Part shown: positions 41,321 to 49,628 of the stretch, piece by piece
Numbering within the stretch: the first letter of the stretch is position 1
How the letters are laid out: each line of letters begins with the position of its first letter
From: Chersky-840 sp963764205
GTDB taxonomy: Bacteria; Actinomycetota; Acidimicrobiia; Acidimicrobiales; UBA8190
Direction of reading: 5' to 3'
Length of the DNA stretch: 64,000 bases
NCBI GenBank assembly: GCA_963764205.1
Contig: CAVXRN010000002.1
Coordinates: 372,001 to 436,000 of the forward strand
Position numbers and translations under genes: made by a program
Notes under the pieces: model-generated
What the model was told of the DNA's origin: nothing
Seen by the model: only the letters and a program-made list of their open reading frames with translations
Database searches by the model: none

Positions 41321-43765
41321 TCACGTCATGTGCATACCGGGACCTTGTCCCGACGATAGGGCTTCGCCCGACCGCGCCCCGACGCGACTCCGGGCATGTG
41401 ATCGTGGTGCGACCGCGACACCACCGTGGGATTGGTCCCGCTCGGGGACGGCGGCCTCGAGCAGGAGCCGCCACTCCGCGGCGGCGACGGACCGCCTCAC
41501 GGCGGACACCGCGTCGGGGTTGACCGAGATCGAGGTGATTCCCAATCGCACGAGGTGTTCGGCGAATTCGGGTCGGTTGGAGGGCGCCTGGCCGCACAAT
41601 GACGAGGTGATGCCGGCGTCTTGGCACCCCCGGACGATGCGGCCGATGGCGTCGAGCACGGCAGGATCTGCCTCGTCGAAGAGATCGGCGCACACCTCGG
41701 AGTCGCGGTCCACGCCGAGCATGAGCTGCGTCAGGTCGTTGCTCCCGATCGACACGCCCTCGATCCCCATGGCGGCGTACTGCGGGATGAAGAAGGCGAC
41801 CGAGGGCACCTCGGCCATGACCCACACCGGGAGCGCTCCTGCAACGGGGCTGGTGGCAACGATGTCGAGGCAGGCTTCGAGCTCCCACCGGGTGCGGACG
41901 AAGGGGATCATCAGCCGCAGGTTCGGTGTCTGTTCGATCACCTTGGCGAGAACGTCCAATTCGAGACGGAAGAGGTCGGGCTCGCGCACGTACCGGTAGC
42001 AGCCGCGATAGCCGATCATGGGGTTCTCTTCTTGAGGTTCGAAGCGTTCGCCACCTTCGAGACTGCGGAACTCGTTGGTCCGAAAGTCGATGCTGCGATA
42101 GACCACCGGCCGGGGCGCGAAGGCTCTGGTGATGCGAAGAAGCGACGCCGACATCGTGTCGACGAAGGCCTTCTCTTCCCCGCGCTCGAGGAGGAGCCGC
42201 GGGTGGACGCCGTGCAGAGCGTCCACAACCATGAACTCGGCCCGGAGGAGCCCGACGCCGTCGACATCCAACGCGGCGACTTCCTCGGCGTGCTCCGCGA
42301 TGGCGAGGTTGACATAGAGACGAGTGGCGAGCACCGGCGAGGGTGGCGGTGCCACGTTCGGCCCCGTCATGGGAGCGATCCGCAGGGTGCCCTCGGTTGC
42401 CGGCGTGATCGTCGCAGTCGCGGGCGGGACCGCACCCTCGTAGATCTCGCCTTTGGCTCCGTCCACGGTCACCAGCTCGCCCTCACGGAGCACGGTGGTC
42501 GCGGTGCGTGCCCCCACGACGCACGGCACTCCGAGCTCGCGGGTCACGATGGCGGCGTGACACGTCATCCCGCCGCCATCGGTCACGAGAGCCGCCGCTC
42601 GTCGCATGGTGGGGACCCAGTCCGGGCTGGTCATCGACGCCACCAGGATCTCCCCCGTCTGAAGGCGGTCACCCTCGGCGGGGGAGTGCAGCACCCTGAC
42701 GCGGCCCGATGCCCGACCCGCAGACGCCGCCAATCCCGACACCAGGACCGTTGGTGCTCGCTCGGACCCGGTGGGGGCGGAGTCCTGTGACGGGGACTCG
42801 GTGTTCTTCGGTGAGGAGTCGACGAGCGTCGTGATGGGTCTCGATTGGACGAGGTAGGTGCGTCCCCCCGCGATCGCCCATTCGACGTCCTGGGGCGACC
42901 CGTAGTGTGCTTCCACCGCCAGCCCCAGCGAGGCGAGGCCCAGCACTTCGTCGTCGGAGAGGACGCGTCGCGACCCTTCGCTCGGATCGAGAGAGATCTG
43001 CTCGTCGTGCCCGTCGGCTCCCTGCACGATCTTGGTGGTCTTGATGCCGACCCGTACGTTGAGCAGAGCGGGTCCGGTGCGCTCCACGACATATGTGTCG
43101 GGTTCTACCTGGCCGCTCACGACGACCTCTCCCTGACCGAAAGCTGCTTCGATGATGATGTGATCGGGATGTGCTCGCGAGGGGTCGACGGTGAACATCA
43201 CGCCCGACCGCTCCGAAGGGATCATCTGCTGGACGACGACGGCCAGCGACGGCTCGTCCCCGACGCGTTGGCTGGCCCGGTACGAGATGACCCGCTCCCC
43301 ATACAGCGATGCCCAGCAGTCGACGACCCGGGCGAGGAGCTCCTGGTCCTCGGACACGTTGGTGAAGGTGGCGTTCATGCCGGCGAATGACGTGCCCGCG
43401 CTGTCCTCGCTCGTCCCCGAGGAACGGACGGCGACTCGCGAGCCGCTGCCCAGGCGACGATAGGCGGCTCGGATCGCATCAGCGAGATCGTCGGGCACGG
43501 GCGTGGCACGCACGAGCTCCTGGGCGCGCTGGGCGCAGGTGGCCAGGCCGGCGGGGTCGTCGGCGTCGACGCTGTCGATCACCTTACGGAGCTCTTGGCG
43601 CGCGCCGCTGCGATCGATGGCGTCGAGGAAGGCATCGCTCGTGATCACGAACCCCGGCGGCACCGGGAGACCGGCGGCGGTGAGCTCTCCCAGGTTGGCG
43701 CCCTTGCCTCCCACCTGTGGCGCGTCATCGAGACGGATGCTGTCGAACCAGCGGATCATGTCCAT
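41321..43765 (-). CDS. ppsA: Phosphoenolpyruvate synthase (PPDK-type)
   Basis: 814 residues from ATG 43765 (MDMIRWFDSIRLDDAPQ). Converts pyruvate and ATP to PEP, AMP and phosphate. The N-terminal ATP-grasp domain opens with QVGGKGANLGELTAAGLPVPPGFVI and has RSSGTSEDSAGTSFAGMNATF; the swivelling domain carries the catalytic His in GGGMTCHAAIVTRELGVPCVVG (about residue 400); the PEP-binding barrel has YRSIDFRTNEFRSLEGG, GSNDLTQLMLGVDRDSE and SSLCGQAP. About 50 extra residues follow the barrel and are low-complexity. With the PK-like gene it could form an opposing PEP/pyruvate pair. Confidence 0.93.
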   Translation of the reverse strand: MDMIRWFDSIRLDDAPQVGGKGANLGELTAAGLPVPPGFVITSDAFLDAIDRSGARQELRKVIDSVDADDPAGLATCAQRAQELVRATPVPDDLADAIRAAYRRLGSGSRVAVRSSGTSEDSAGTSFAGMNATFTNVSEDQELLARVVDCWASLYGERVISYRASQRVGDEPSLAVVVQQMIPSERSGVMFTVDPSRAHPDHIIIEAAFGQGEVVVSGQVEPDTYVVERTGPALLNVRVGIKTTKIVQGADGHDEQISLDPSEGSRRVLSDDEVLGLASLGLAVEAHYGSPQDVEWAIAGGRTYLVQSRPITTLVDSSPKNTESPSQDSAPTGSERAPTVLVSGLAASAGRASGRVRVLHSPAEGDRLQTGEILVASMTSPDWVPTMRRAAALVTDGGGMTCHAAIVTRELGVPCVVGARTATTVLREGELVTVDGAKGEIYEGAVPPATATITPATEGTLRIAPMTGPNVAPPPSPVLATRLYVNLAIAEHAEEVAALDVDGVGLLRAEFMVVDALHGVHPRLLLERGEEKAFVDTMSASLLRITRAFAPRPVVYRSIDFRTNEFRSLEGGERFEPQEENPMIGYRGCYRYVREPDLFRLELDVLAKVIEQTPNLRLMIPFVRTRWELEACLDIVATSPVAGALPVWVMAEVPSVAFFIPQYAAMGIEGVSIGSNDLTQLMLGVDRDSEVCADLFDEADPAVLDAIGRIVRGCQDAGITSSLCGQAPSNRPEFAEHLVRLGITSISVNPDAVSAVRRSVAAAEWRLLLEAAVPERDQSHGGVAVAPRSHARSRVGARSGEALSSGQGPGMHMT
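41339..41351 (-). promoter_or_regulatory. 13-bp palindrome GGGAC-CTT-GTCCC upstream of the helical protein
   Basis: Perfect inverted repeat inside the last codons of ppsA, 30 bp before the next start. Twin of the element at 37658-37670. Confidence 0.35.
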
Positions 43766-43818
43766 ATCGTCTCCTCCTCGGGAGGCGTGCGGGGTCTCTC
43801 GGCTGACATCGGGACCGT

Positions 43819-44067
43819 TCAGTCTCCGGGGTGGGCGAGCTCGCGGACGAGTCCCAGGGCCGGGGCGGGGGGTGAGACCTCGGGAGCCTCGGTCACCAGT
43901 CGCGTGAGGGCTCCTGTGACCTCGACCAGTCGGTCGCGGTCGTCGCAAAGTCCGCCCCGGTACGCGGCGTTGTCGGTGGCGGCGATTTCGTAACTCAGCT
44001 CCGGCAGGGACCGCTCGAGGAGCCTGTTGAGCGCCCGAGCCTGCTCAACGGTCAGATCCAGATGCAT
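43819..44067 (-). CDS. Small hypothetical protein upstream of ppsA
   Basis: 82 residues from ATG 44067, with GGGGAA before it. One long helical region: MHLDLTVEQARALNRLLERSLPELSYEIAATDN, then DDRDRLVEVTGALTRLV. Starts with a beta strand-like L-D-L-T-V and the helix-rich layout seen in small mycobacterial stress-island proteins. No enzymatic motif. It precedes ppsA by 53 bp on the same strand and is divergent from the M50 protease. Confidence 0.72.
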   Translation of the reverse strand: MHLDLTVEQARALNRLLERSLPELSYEIAATDNAAYRGGLCDDRDRLVEVTGALTRLVTEAPEVSPPAPALGLVRELAHPGD

Positions 44068-44328
44068 TGTCGGTTCCCCTTTCCTCACCTTCAGACAACG
44101 GCTCGTCTACGTGTCGGTATCTTCATGCTCGCTCGGAGCGGTCCGGTCGGACCAGGGTCAGAAGTCACAGGCTGGGCGAGCGCCGGAGTCGCGGTGGCGT
44201 GCGGGCCGGCGTATCGGTCAGACGGTGCGGAAGCTGTCTGCGGCCGAGCGAATTGGACGTTGTGCCCTGGTCCACACGCCCGACGGGCGATCATCCTCGG
44301 GGTAGAGCGTGACGGGGAGGAAGCGTCC
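44068..44328. promoter_or_regulatory. Divergent promoter with palindrome and DosR-like box
   Basis: 261 bp between the small protein and the M50 protease. GGTCCGGTCGGACC at 44140-44153 is a 6-bp-arm palindrome. TGGACGTTGTGCCC at 44254-44267 matches the DosR-like box with two mismatches, and its centre is 68 bp before the protease start, the same spacing as at 38113 and 47178. Confidence 0.45.
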
Positions 44329-45108
44329 ATGGCCAAGGAGAGGAGATCGCAGAGTTCGATCCGGGTCGCCCGAATCGGTGGCATCGATATCCGGATGCAC
44401 TGGACCTTCCTGTTCCTCGTGATCCTCGTGGTGTGGGTGAACAGCAGCGGCGGGGTGTCCACCGTCGGTGTGGGCCTGCTGTGGATCACCGCGGTCTTCG
44501 CCTCGGTGCTGGTCCACGAGTACGCCCACTGTGTCGTGGCCCGCCGACGCGGGGCGGTGGTGCAGGACATCTTGCTCTTGCCCGTCGGCGGCCTCTCCCA
44601 GTTGAAGAAGATGCCGGAGCGGCCGGCCGACGAGCTCGCCATCGCCATCGTCGGACCCCTCGCGAGCTTCGGTGTGGCCGCCCTCGCGCTGGTGGGTGGC
44701 CTCGTGTTCGGCGCCCACCTCTGGCCGCCCTCGCTGTTTGCCGGCTCGTGGTTCGCCCGGCTGGCCTGGCTCAACGTCCTGCTGGGCGGGTTCAACCTGT
44801 TGCCCGCGCTCCCGATGGACGGAGGACGGGTGGCGCGAGCCCTGCTCGAGCGACGCCACGACAGGCTAACCGCCACCCGTCAGGCCGCGAGGATCGCCCG
44901 GATGTTGGCGGTCGTGATGATCATCGGCGGCGTTTTCTGTGACTTCTGGCTCGTCCTCATCGGCCTCTTCGTCTACTTGGGGGCGAGTTCGGAGGAGCAA
45001 GCGGTGCAGAGAGAGCAAGCCGACTCCACCAGAGCGGTGCCCGAGACACCCCATGCGCCTGGGAGCGTGGAGTCCAAAGAGAGGAACGGAGCGAGTCATG
45101 ATCGTTGA
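44329..45108 (+). CDS. M50 family site-2 protease, Rip3-like
   Basis: 259 residues, start ATG 44329 after GGGGAGGAAG. Intramembrane zinc metalloprotease: VLVHEYAHCVVARRRG (HExxH) in a membrane helix and LLPALPMDGGRVARALL (NxxPxxxxDGG, third ligand Asp). Other helices: WTFLFLVILVVWVN, ELAIAIVGPLASFGVAALALVGGLVFG, IARMLAVVMIIGGVFCDFWLVLIGLFVYLG. The compact form without a PDZ and with a soluble C-terminal tail resembles mycobacterial Rip3/Rv2625c, a DosR regulon member. Overlaps the downstream USP by 11 bp. Confidence 0.92.
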   Translation: MAKERRSQSSIRVARIGGIDIRMHWTFLFLVILVVWVNSSGGVSTVGVGLLWITAVFASVLVHEYAHCVVARRRGAVVQDILLLPVGGLSQLKKMPERPADELAIAIVGPLASFGVAALALVGGLVFGAHLWPPSLFAGSWFARLAWLNVLLGGFNLLPALPMDGGRVARALLERRHDRLTATRQAARIARMLAVVMIIGGVFCDFWLVLIGLFVYLGASSEEQAVQREQADSTRAVPETPHAPGSVESKERNGASHDR

Positions 45109-45592
45109 TATCAACCGGAAGCGGACAGTCCCTGGTCCAGGATGGATCGTGGTGGGGGTCGACGGGTCGGAGCCCTCGAAGGACGCCTTGCGCTGGGCCG
45201 CTCGTCAGGCACAGGTCACCGGGGCGAGGTTGCGTGCGGTGATGGCCTGGGAGTACCCGACCAGCTTCGGTTGGGCGCCGCCGTACCCGACCGAGTTCGA
45301 CCCCGAGTCCGACACGCACAAGGCACTTGAGGCGACCGTCGAGGAAGCCCTCGGCGCCGATCGCCCGGCCGCCATGGAGACGGTTGTGGTCGAAGGACAT
45401 CCGGCGAAAGTGCTTCTCGATGCGGCCAAGGGTGCCGATCTGCTCGTGGTGGGCTGCCGAGGTCACGGCGCCTTCTCGGGCATGTTGCTCGGGTCGGTGA
45501 GCCAGCACTGCATGACCCATGCCTCGTGTCCCGTCATGGTCATCCACGGGCACCGAGTCGCAGCGCCGGGTGCCGATGCGGCCCTGACGTAG
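45098..45592 (+). CDS. Universal stress protein
   Basis: 164 residues from ATG 45098, GAACGGAGCG upstream. UspA domain: WIVVGVDGSEPSKDALRWAARQA and the nucleotide signature GCRGHGAFSGMLLGSVSQHCM. It starts inside the protease gene, so its translation is likely coupled to it. The pairing of a Rip3-like protease and a USP mirrors the mycobacterial Rv2624c-Rv2625c neighbourhood (from memory). Confidence 0.94.
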   Translation: MIVDINRKRTVPGPGWIVVGVDGSEPSKDALRWAARQAQVTGARLRAVMAWEYPTSFGWAPPYPTEFDPESDTHKALEATVEEALGADRPAAMETVVVEGHPAKVLLDAAKGADLLVVGCRGHGAFSGMLLGSVSQHCMTHASCPVMVIHGHRVAAPGADAALT

Positions 45593-45650
45593 GCCACCGC
45601 CTCGGGGTAGGTGCCCGCTCGCATGCGTGGCGGGTCATGGGGGCGTCGGA

Positions 45651-45682
45651 TTATCGGGGCATGGGGTTATCGGGGCATGAGG
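45651..45682. repeat. 16-bp tandem duplication at stop codon
   Basis: TTATCGGGGCATGGGG followed directly by TTATCGGGGCATGAGG, 15 of 16 bases identical. The second copy begins with the stop codon (TTA on this strand) of the phosphotransferase/kinase gene. Confidence 0.85.
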
Positions 45683-47178
45683 TTCGTCGACGACACGGCG
45701 ACTTCCGGTGCGTTCACGATCCCGAGGGCTTCTGCCACCACGACGCCGGGCGGTCGTGCCGTATCGACGTCGGTCGCCGACGGCCACGGGGCCTCGACGA
45801 GAGCCATGGCCCGACCGATCTCGACGGTGGCCTCGGAGAGGCCTTGTCGCTGGTGGAGTCGCATGGCGATGCGTGCTTCGGTGACCTCGGGAGGAGCCGT
45901 GCAATGCAGCTCGGTCAGATCGGCCGATGACTCGACGGCCAGGGCCCGAGCGAGGGCCCGGTTCGACTCGTCGACCCACGAGGCATCGAGGATCACCGAC
46001 TGGCCGAGACCCAGGTGCTGGCGGGCCGCACCGATCAACTGGTTGTACACGTCTTGGGTCCGAGCCGATGCGTAGCGCCCCTGACGGAACGTCGCCTCCA
46101 CCGCGGGATCGGCGGAGCGCGACGGTCCGGCGCGGAGCTCGTCGGACCGGAGCACGATGGCACCCAGCGTGTCGCCCAGCGCGTTGGCCAACGTTGATTT
46201 GCCCGATCCGGGGAGGCCCCCGACCAGCACGAGACGGACCCGACCTCGCTCCAGGTGCGTCCGGGCGAGCTCCAGGAGCCCGGCCGCCTCCTCGGCCGCG
46301 ACGAAGCTTCCCTGTTCGTGGCGGATACACGCCACCTTGACGCGGACATAGGCACGCATGGCGATGTAGCAGTGCAACAAGGACGAGGGCAGTTGGGCAC
46401 CGCCCGACTCCTCGTAGTCGCTGACGAATCGCGCCGCGGCCTCGGTATTCCCCAGCCGTTCGAGGTCCATGGCAAGGAAGGCCACGTCCGCGGTCACGTC
46501 GCCGCAGCGGAGGTGTTCGTCGAACTCGAGACAGTCGAGGATCCTCGGTCCGTCGTCGAGGCAATAGATGTCCTCGGCCTGGAGGTCTCCGTGGCCATCG
46601 CAGACCTGGCCGGCTGCGATGCGTGCTGTGAACAGCGGACCGCGTCCCGCCAGGTAACGCCGGACCGAGCTCACCACCGCGTCGTGAGGGTTGGGATCGA
46701 GGACCGGGCCGACGAAGCGAGCCGTCGCCGCCACGTTCGTCTCGAACTGGTCGATGACGGCGCGTTGCGATGCGTTGGCTGAGATCTGCGGCGATCGATC
46801 GGCTCGGGCGTGAAATGCTGCCAGGACGCGCGCCACGCCACGAAGCTCGACCTCCCAGACGGCCTCGGGCTCGGAGCAGACCAGACGGGCCAGGGAGCGC
46901 TCGGCCGGCAGGCGACGCATCACGACGAGATGGTCGAGGGTCTGACCGCCCATCGTGATGTCGGCGACCCCGAGGTACACATCGGGTGACAACCGTCGGT
47001 TGAGATCGACCTCGCGCCGACAGTCCTCGCCCCGAGCGGCCGGGGTCGAGAAGTCGGCAAAGTCGAATCGGAGCGGCTTGCGCATCTTGAGCACGTGCTG
47101 TCCGAGGAAAAGCAGGATCGAGACGTGCGTCTCGACCACCGCGTCATCGTCCGGAAGGTCCGTGGCAGAGCCGCTCAT
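45667..47178 (-). CDS. Aminoglycoside-phosphotransferase-like/P-loop kinase fusion, Rv2004c-like
   Basis: 503 residues from ATG 47178 (GTG/ATG 47208 would add ten). The N-terminal about 320 residues are an APH/choline-kinase-like domain: VLKMRKPLRFDFADFST, HLVVMRRLPAERSL, QVCDGHGDLQAEDIY (catalytic HGD) and ILDCLEFDEHLRCGDVTADVAFLAMDLE. The C-terminal domain is a P-loop kinase: RLVLVGGLPGSGKSTLANAL (Walker A, about 326-335) and SVILDASWVDESNR. The fusion matches mycobacterial Rv2004c, a DosR regulon protein of unknown substrate. A very good DosR-like box sits 66 bp upstream. Confidence 0.93.
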   Translation of the reverse strand: MSGSATDLPDDDAVVETHVSILLFLGQHVLKMRKPLRFDFADFSTPAARGEDCRREVDLNRRLSPDVYLGVADITMGGQTLDHLVVMRRLPAERSLARLVCSEPEAVWEVELRGVARVLAAFHARADRSPQISANASQRAVIDQFETNVAATARFVGPVLDPNPHDAVVSSVRRYLAGRGPLFTARIAAGQVCDGHGDLQAEDIYCLDDGPRILDCLEFDEHLRCGDVTADVAFLAMDLERLGNTEAAARFVSDYEESGGAQLPSSLLHCYIAMRAYVRVKVACIRHEQGSFVAAEEAAGLLELARTHLERGRVRLVLVGGLPGSGKSTLANALGDTLGAIVLRSDELRAGPSRSADPAVEATFRQGRYASARTQDVYNQLIGAARQHLGLGQSVILDASWVDESNRALARALAVESSADLTELHCTAPPEVTEARIAMRLHQRQGLSEATVEIGRAMALVEAPWPSATDVDTARPPGVVVAEALGIVNAPEVAVSSTNLMPR

Positions 47179-47705
47179 AGCCCACGGTGCCTGGAGATCA
47201 CGGTCCAACCGTGGCCCGCCCGCCCGAGGTCGCGGTAGGGCCGAACGTCCCCAACCGTGCCTGCGCTGCCGTCCCCCCTCCTGCGGAATGACGTTTGGCC
47301 CTGGCTGGGGTCCCCGTCTCGTGGTGGGCTGAGTCTGTGAGCACCAGGACGCTTATGGCCACGCATTGCTCGGCATGGTGCTGCTCGGGCTCGGAGCCGG
47401 CCTCATCATCGCTTCGGCGGAATGGACCTGCCCCCGATGGTGGGGGCAGTGGTAGTGAGCCTGAGCGCGGTGCTAGTAGTACTGGGACTACCGGCTCGAC
47501 GGCAGACCCGCGAGGAAGATGACGGTGGTTGTGAAGAACGCCGTGCCAATGTTATCGGGACACCCCAACAGAAGCCGAGGGACGTGGTCGAGGCCGACGT
47601 GATCCCAGTGGAACAGAGGCGCGTGGGCGGCGGCGGGGTGAGCGGACCCGGAGCCATTGTCATCGACAGCAGCGGCCACGCGGGCGATGGGCGGGGGCGA
47701 TCGCC
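47179..47705. other. 527-bp gap; DosR-like box and possible small membrane peptide
   Basis: The first part is the promoter of the Rv2004c-like gene, with the box at 47238-47251. Between about 47380 and 47520 two adjacent hydrophobic stretches appear in different forward frames (MVLLGLGAGLIIASAE at 47376, then MVGAVVVSLSAVLVVLGLP after ATG 47422, followed by a charged tail). A single missing base near 47420 would join them into a two-helix small membrane protein; as written neither piece is convincing. The rest (47520-47705) holds nothing I recognise. Confidence 0.4.
47238..47251 (-). promoter_or_regulatory. Strong DosR-like box upstream of Rv2004c-like gene
   Basis: Minus strand TTG-GGGACGTTCGGCCC-TAC. 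Exact match to GGGAC-N4-GNCCC with the TTG flank of the TTSGGGAC consensus. Centre 66 bp before ATG 47178. The best box in the window. Confidence 0.65.
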
Positions 47706-48824
47706 ATGTCTCTGATCCGCTTGGTCCTCGGGAACCTGTGGGCGAAGAAGGCGCGCTCGATCGGCATCGCGTTTGCGATCGGCATCGCGGTGATGACCGT
47801 CGTGACGCTCACGGTCGTGAGCAGTGGACTGGAGAGTTCGGCTGCCGCGGTGCTCGCCGTTGGCAAGTCCGACTTCACCGTCGCCCAGAACGGCGTCTCG
47901 GACATCCTGTTCTCGAGCCTCGACCAGGGCCAGCTGCAGGAGGTGAAGTCAACCAGGGGTGTCTCGAGCGCGGTGGGGGTCCTCCTCGAAACCGAGCGGA
48001 TCAATGCTGCGAACCCCTTGTTCATCGAGATCGGCATCGCGCCGGAGGACCTGCAACCCTTCGGGGTCACGGTGGTGGCGGGGAGGCCGTACGGGGCCAC
48101 CGCCAGCCACGAAGTCATGCTGGGATGGCGCGCCGCGCAGAACCTGGGCCTGCACGTGGGCGACAGGTTCGAGGGTAACGGCACCTGGAACACGGTGGTG
48201 GGGATCTACTCGACCGGGATCTCCTACGGGGACCTGGGTGCGATGTTCCCCCTCCCTGCGCTCCAGGCCTACAACCGGGTACCAGGGTCGGTGACGCTCG
48301 TGTTCGTGAAGGTGGAACCGGGAATCGCGATCCCGGGGGTGGAGAAGGCCTTGACGTCGGCCCATCCCGAGCTGACCACCATCCGGACCGCGGCGCAGTT
48401 CGGTCGGGCCGATCGCAACCTTGTGTTCCTGAAGGCGGCCGCCACGGGGAGTACCGTCCTCGCCATTCTCATCGGGGCAGTCATCGTGGGGAACACCATG
48501 CTGCTCTCGCTGTTCGAGCGCACCCGGGAGTTCGGTTTGTTGCGCGCCATCGGTTGGGCTCGAACACGTGTGGTCTTTCTCGTAGTCGGTGAAGGGATCG
48601 TTCTGGCCGTGATTGGTTCATCCTTGGGAGTCGCGCTCTCCTTTGCAGCCACGGCCGTGCTCGAGCACTTGCCGCAACTCGACGGAGTCCTTCATGCCAA
48701 TTACACCCCGGGCGCATTCTGGCGAGGGCTGTTCACAGGCCTCGGCATGGCCGTGCTCGGTGCGCTGTATCCCGCGCTGCGTGCCGCCAATCTCACCCCG
48801 CTCAAGGCCTTGAGTCATGAGTGA
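47706..48824 (+). CDS. ABC transporter permease, MacB/FtsX type
   Basis: 372 residues. First helix near residues 18-40 (IGIAFAIGIAVMTVVTLTVV), a large extracytoplasmic MacB_PCD domain (about 45-250, e.g. VAQNGVSDILFSSLDQG, GWRAAQNLGLHVGDRFEG), then three C-terminal helices of the FtsX domain (AVIVGNTMLLSLFERTREF, LLRAIGWARTRVVFLVVGEG, LGMAVLGALYPALRAA). Such permeases work mechanically to export peptides or lipoproteins or to release lipids. Overlaps its ATPase by 8 bp. Confidence 0.93.
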   Translation: MSLIRLVLGNLWAKKARSIGIAFAIGIAVMTVVTLTVVSSGLESSAAAVLAVGKSDFTVAQNGVSDILFSSLDQGQLQEVKSTRGVSSAVGVLLETERINAANPLFIEIGIAPEDLQPFGVTVVAGRPYGATASHEVMLGWRAAQNLGLHVGDRFEGNGTWNTVVGIYSTGISYGDLGAMFPLPALQAYNRVPGSVTLVFVKVEPGIAIPGVEKALTSAHPELTTIRTAAQFGRADRNLVFLKAAATGSTVLAILIGAVIVGNTMLLSLFERTREFGLLRAIGWARTRVVFLVVGEGIVLAVIGSSLGVALSFAATAVLEHLPQLDGVLHANYTPGAFWRGLFTGLGMAVLGALYPALRAANLTPLKALSHE

Positions 48825-49524
48825 TCTCGCCGTGAGGACCCCGCTGATCGAGGTGCACGATGTCGAGAAGGTGTACGACGACGGCATGATCCGAGCCCTG
48901 GACGGACTCGATCTGAGCGTCGCGAACGGCGAGTTCGTTGCCATCACCGGACCGTCAGGATGCGGGAAATCGACGCTCCTGCACCTGCTGGCCGCACTGG
49001 ATCGCCCGACCGCAGGGACGATCCGGGTCGGTGAGTACGACCTCAATCACCTCCGCCGGAACAACCTGTTCCGGCGTGAGGAGATCGGCCTGGTGTTCCA
49101 ACTCCACAATCTGCTTCCCCGTCTCTCGGTCCTGGGGAACGTCCAGATCGCTATGGCGGGTTCGCGCCGCCCCCATGCTGATCGGTCGGCATACGCCGAA
49201 AAGTTACTCGGCGATGTCGACCTCGAACATCTTGCTGATCGTCGTCCGCCGCAGCTCTCGGGAGGCGAGCGACAGCGCGTGGCCATCGCCCGGGCATTGG
49301 CGAACGACCCCCCCATCCTCCTCGCCGACGAGCCAACCGGTAGCCTGGACAGCTCCTCGGTCGAAGCAGTTCTCGGCCTCTTTCAGCGCCTGCGCGACGA
49401 ACGGGGCGTGACGATCGTGCTCGTCACCCATGACAATGCCGTTGCCGCAGTGGCGGACCGGACCGTTCGCATGCTCGACGGCAAGATCGCCGCTGACTCG
49501 GCCGCGGACACGCACAACCCCTGA
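48817..49524 (+). CDS. ABC transporter ATP-binding protein (MacB/LolD type)
   Basis: 235 residues. All motifs present: Walker A GPSGCGKSTLLHLLAAL, Q-loop EIGLVFQLHNLLP, signature LSGGERQRVAIARAL, Walker B ILLADEPTGSLDSSS, H-loop LVTHD. Begins inside the permease gene, so the pair forms one transporter. Length and sequence match the LolD/MacB ATPase group. No periplasmic partner is encoded nearby. Confidence 0.95.
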   Translation: MSDLAVRTPLIEVHDVEKVYDDGMIRALDGLDLSVANGEFVAITGPSGCGKSTLLHLLAALDRPTAGTIRVGEYDLNHLRRNNLFRREEIGLVFQLHNLLPRLSVLGNVQIAMAGSRRPHADRSAYAEKLLGDVDLEHLADRRPPQLSGGERQRVAIARALANDPPILLADEPTGSLDSSSVEAVLGLFQRLRDERGVTIVLVTHDNAVAAVADRTVRMLDGKIAADSAADTHNP

Positions 49525-49628
49525 GCTCGCCGTGGTGAGCCCCGACATCGATACGACCCGACATCGACACGTCGCGATGGTGCGTGAGCCGTGACGGTCC
49601 CGATGCCGACGCTCGGGCCAGAGTCACA

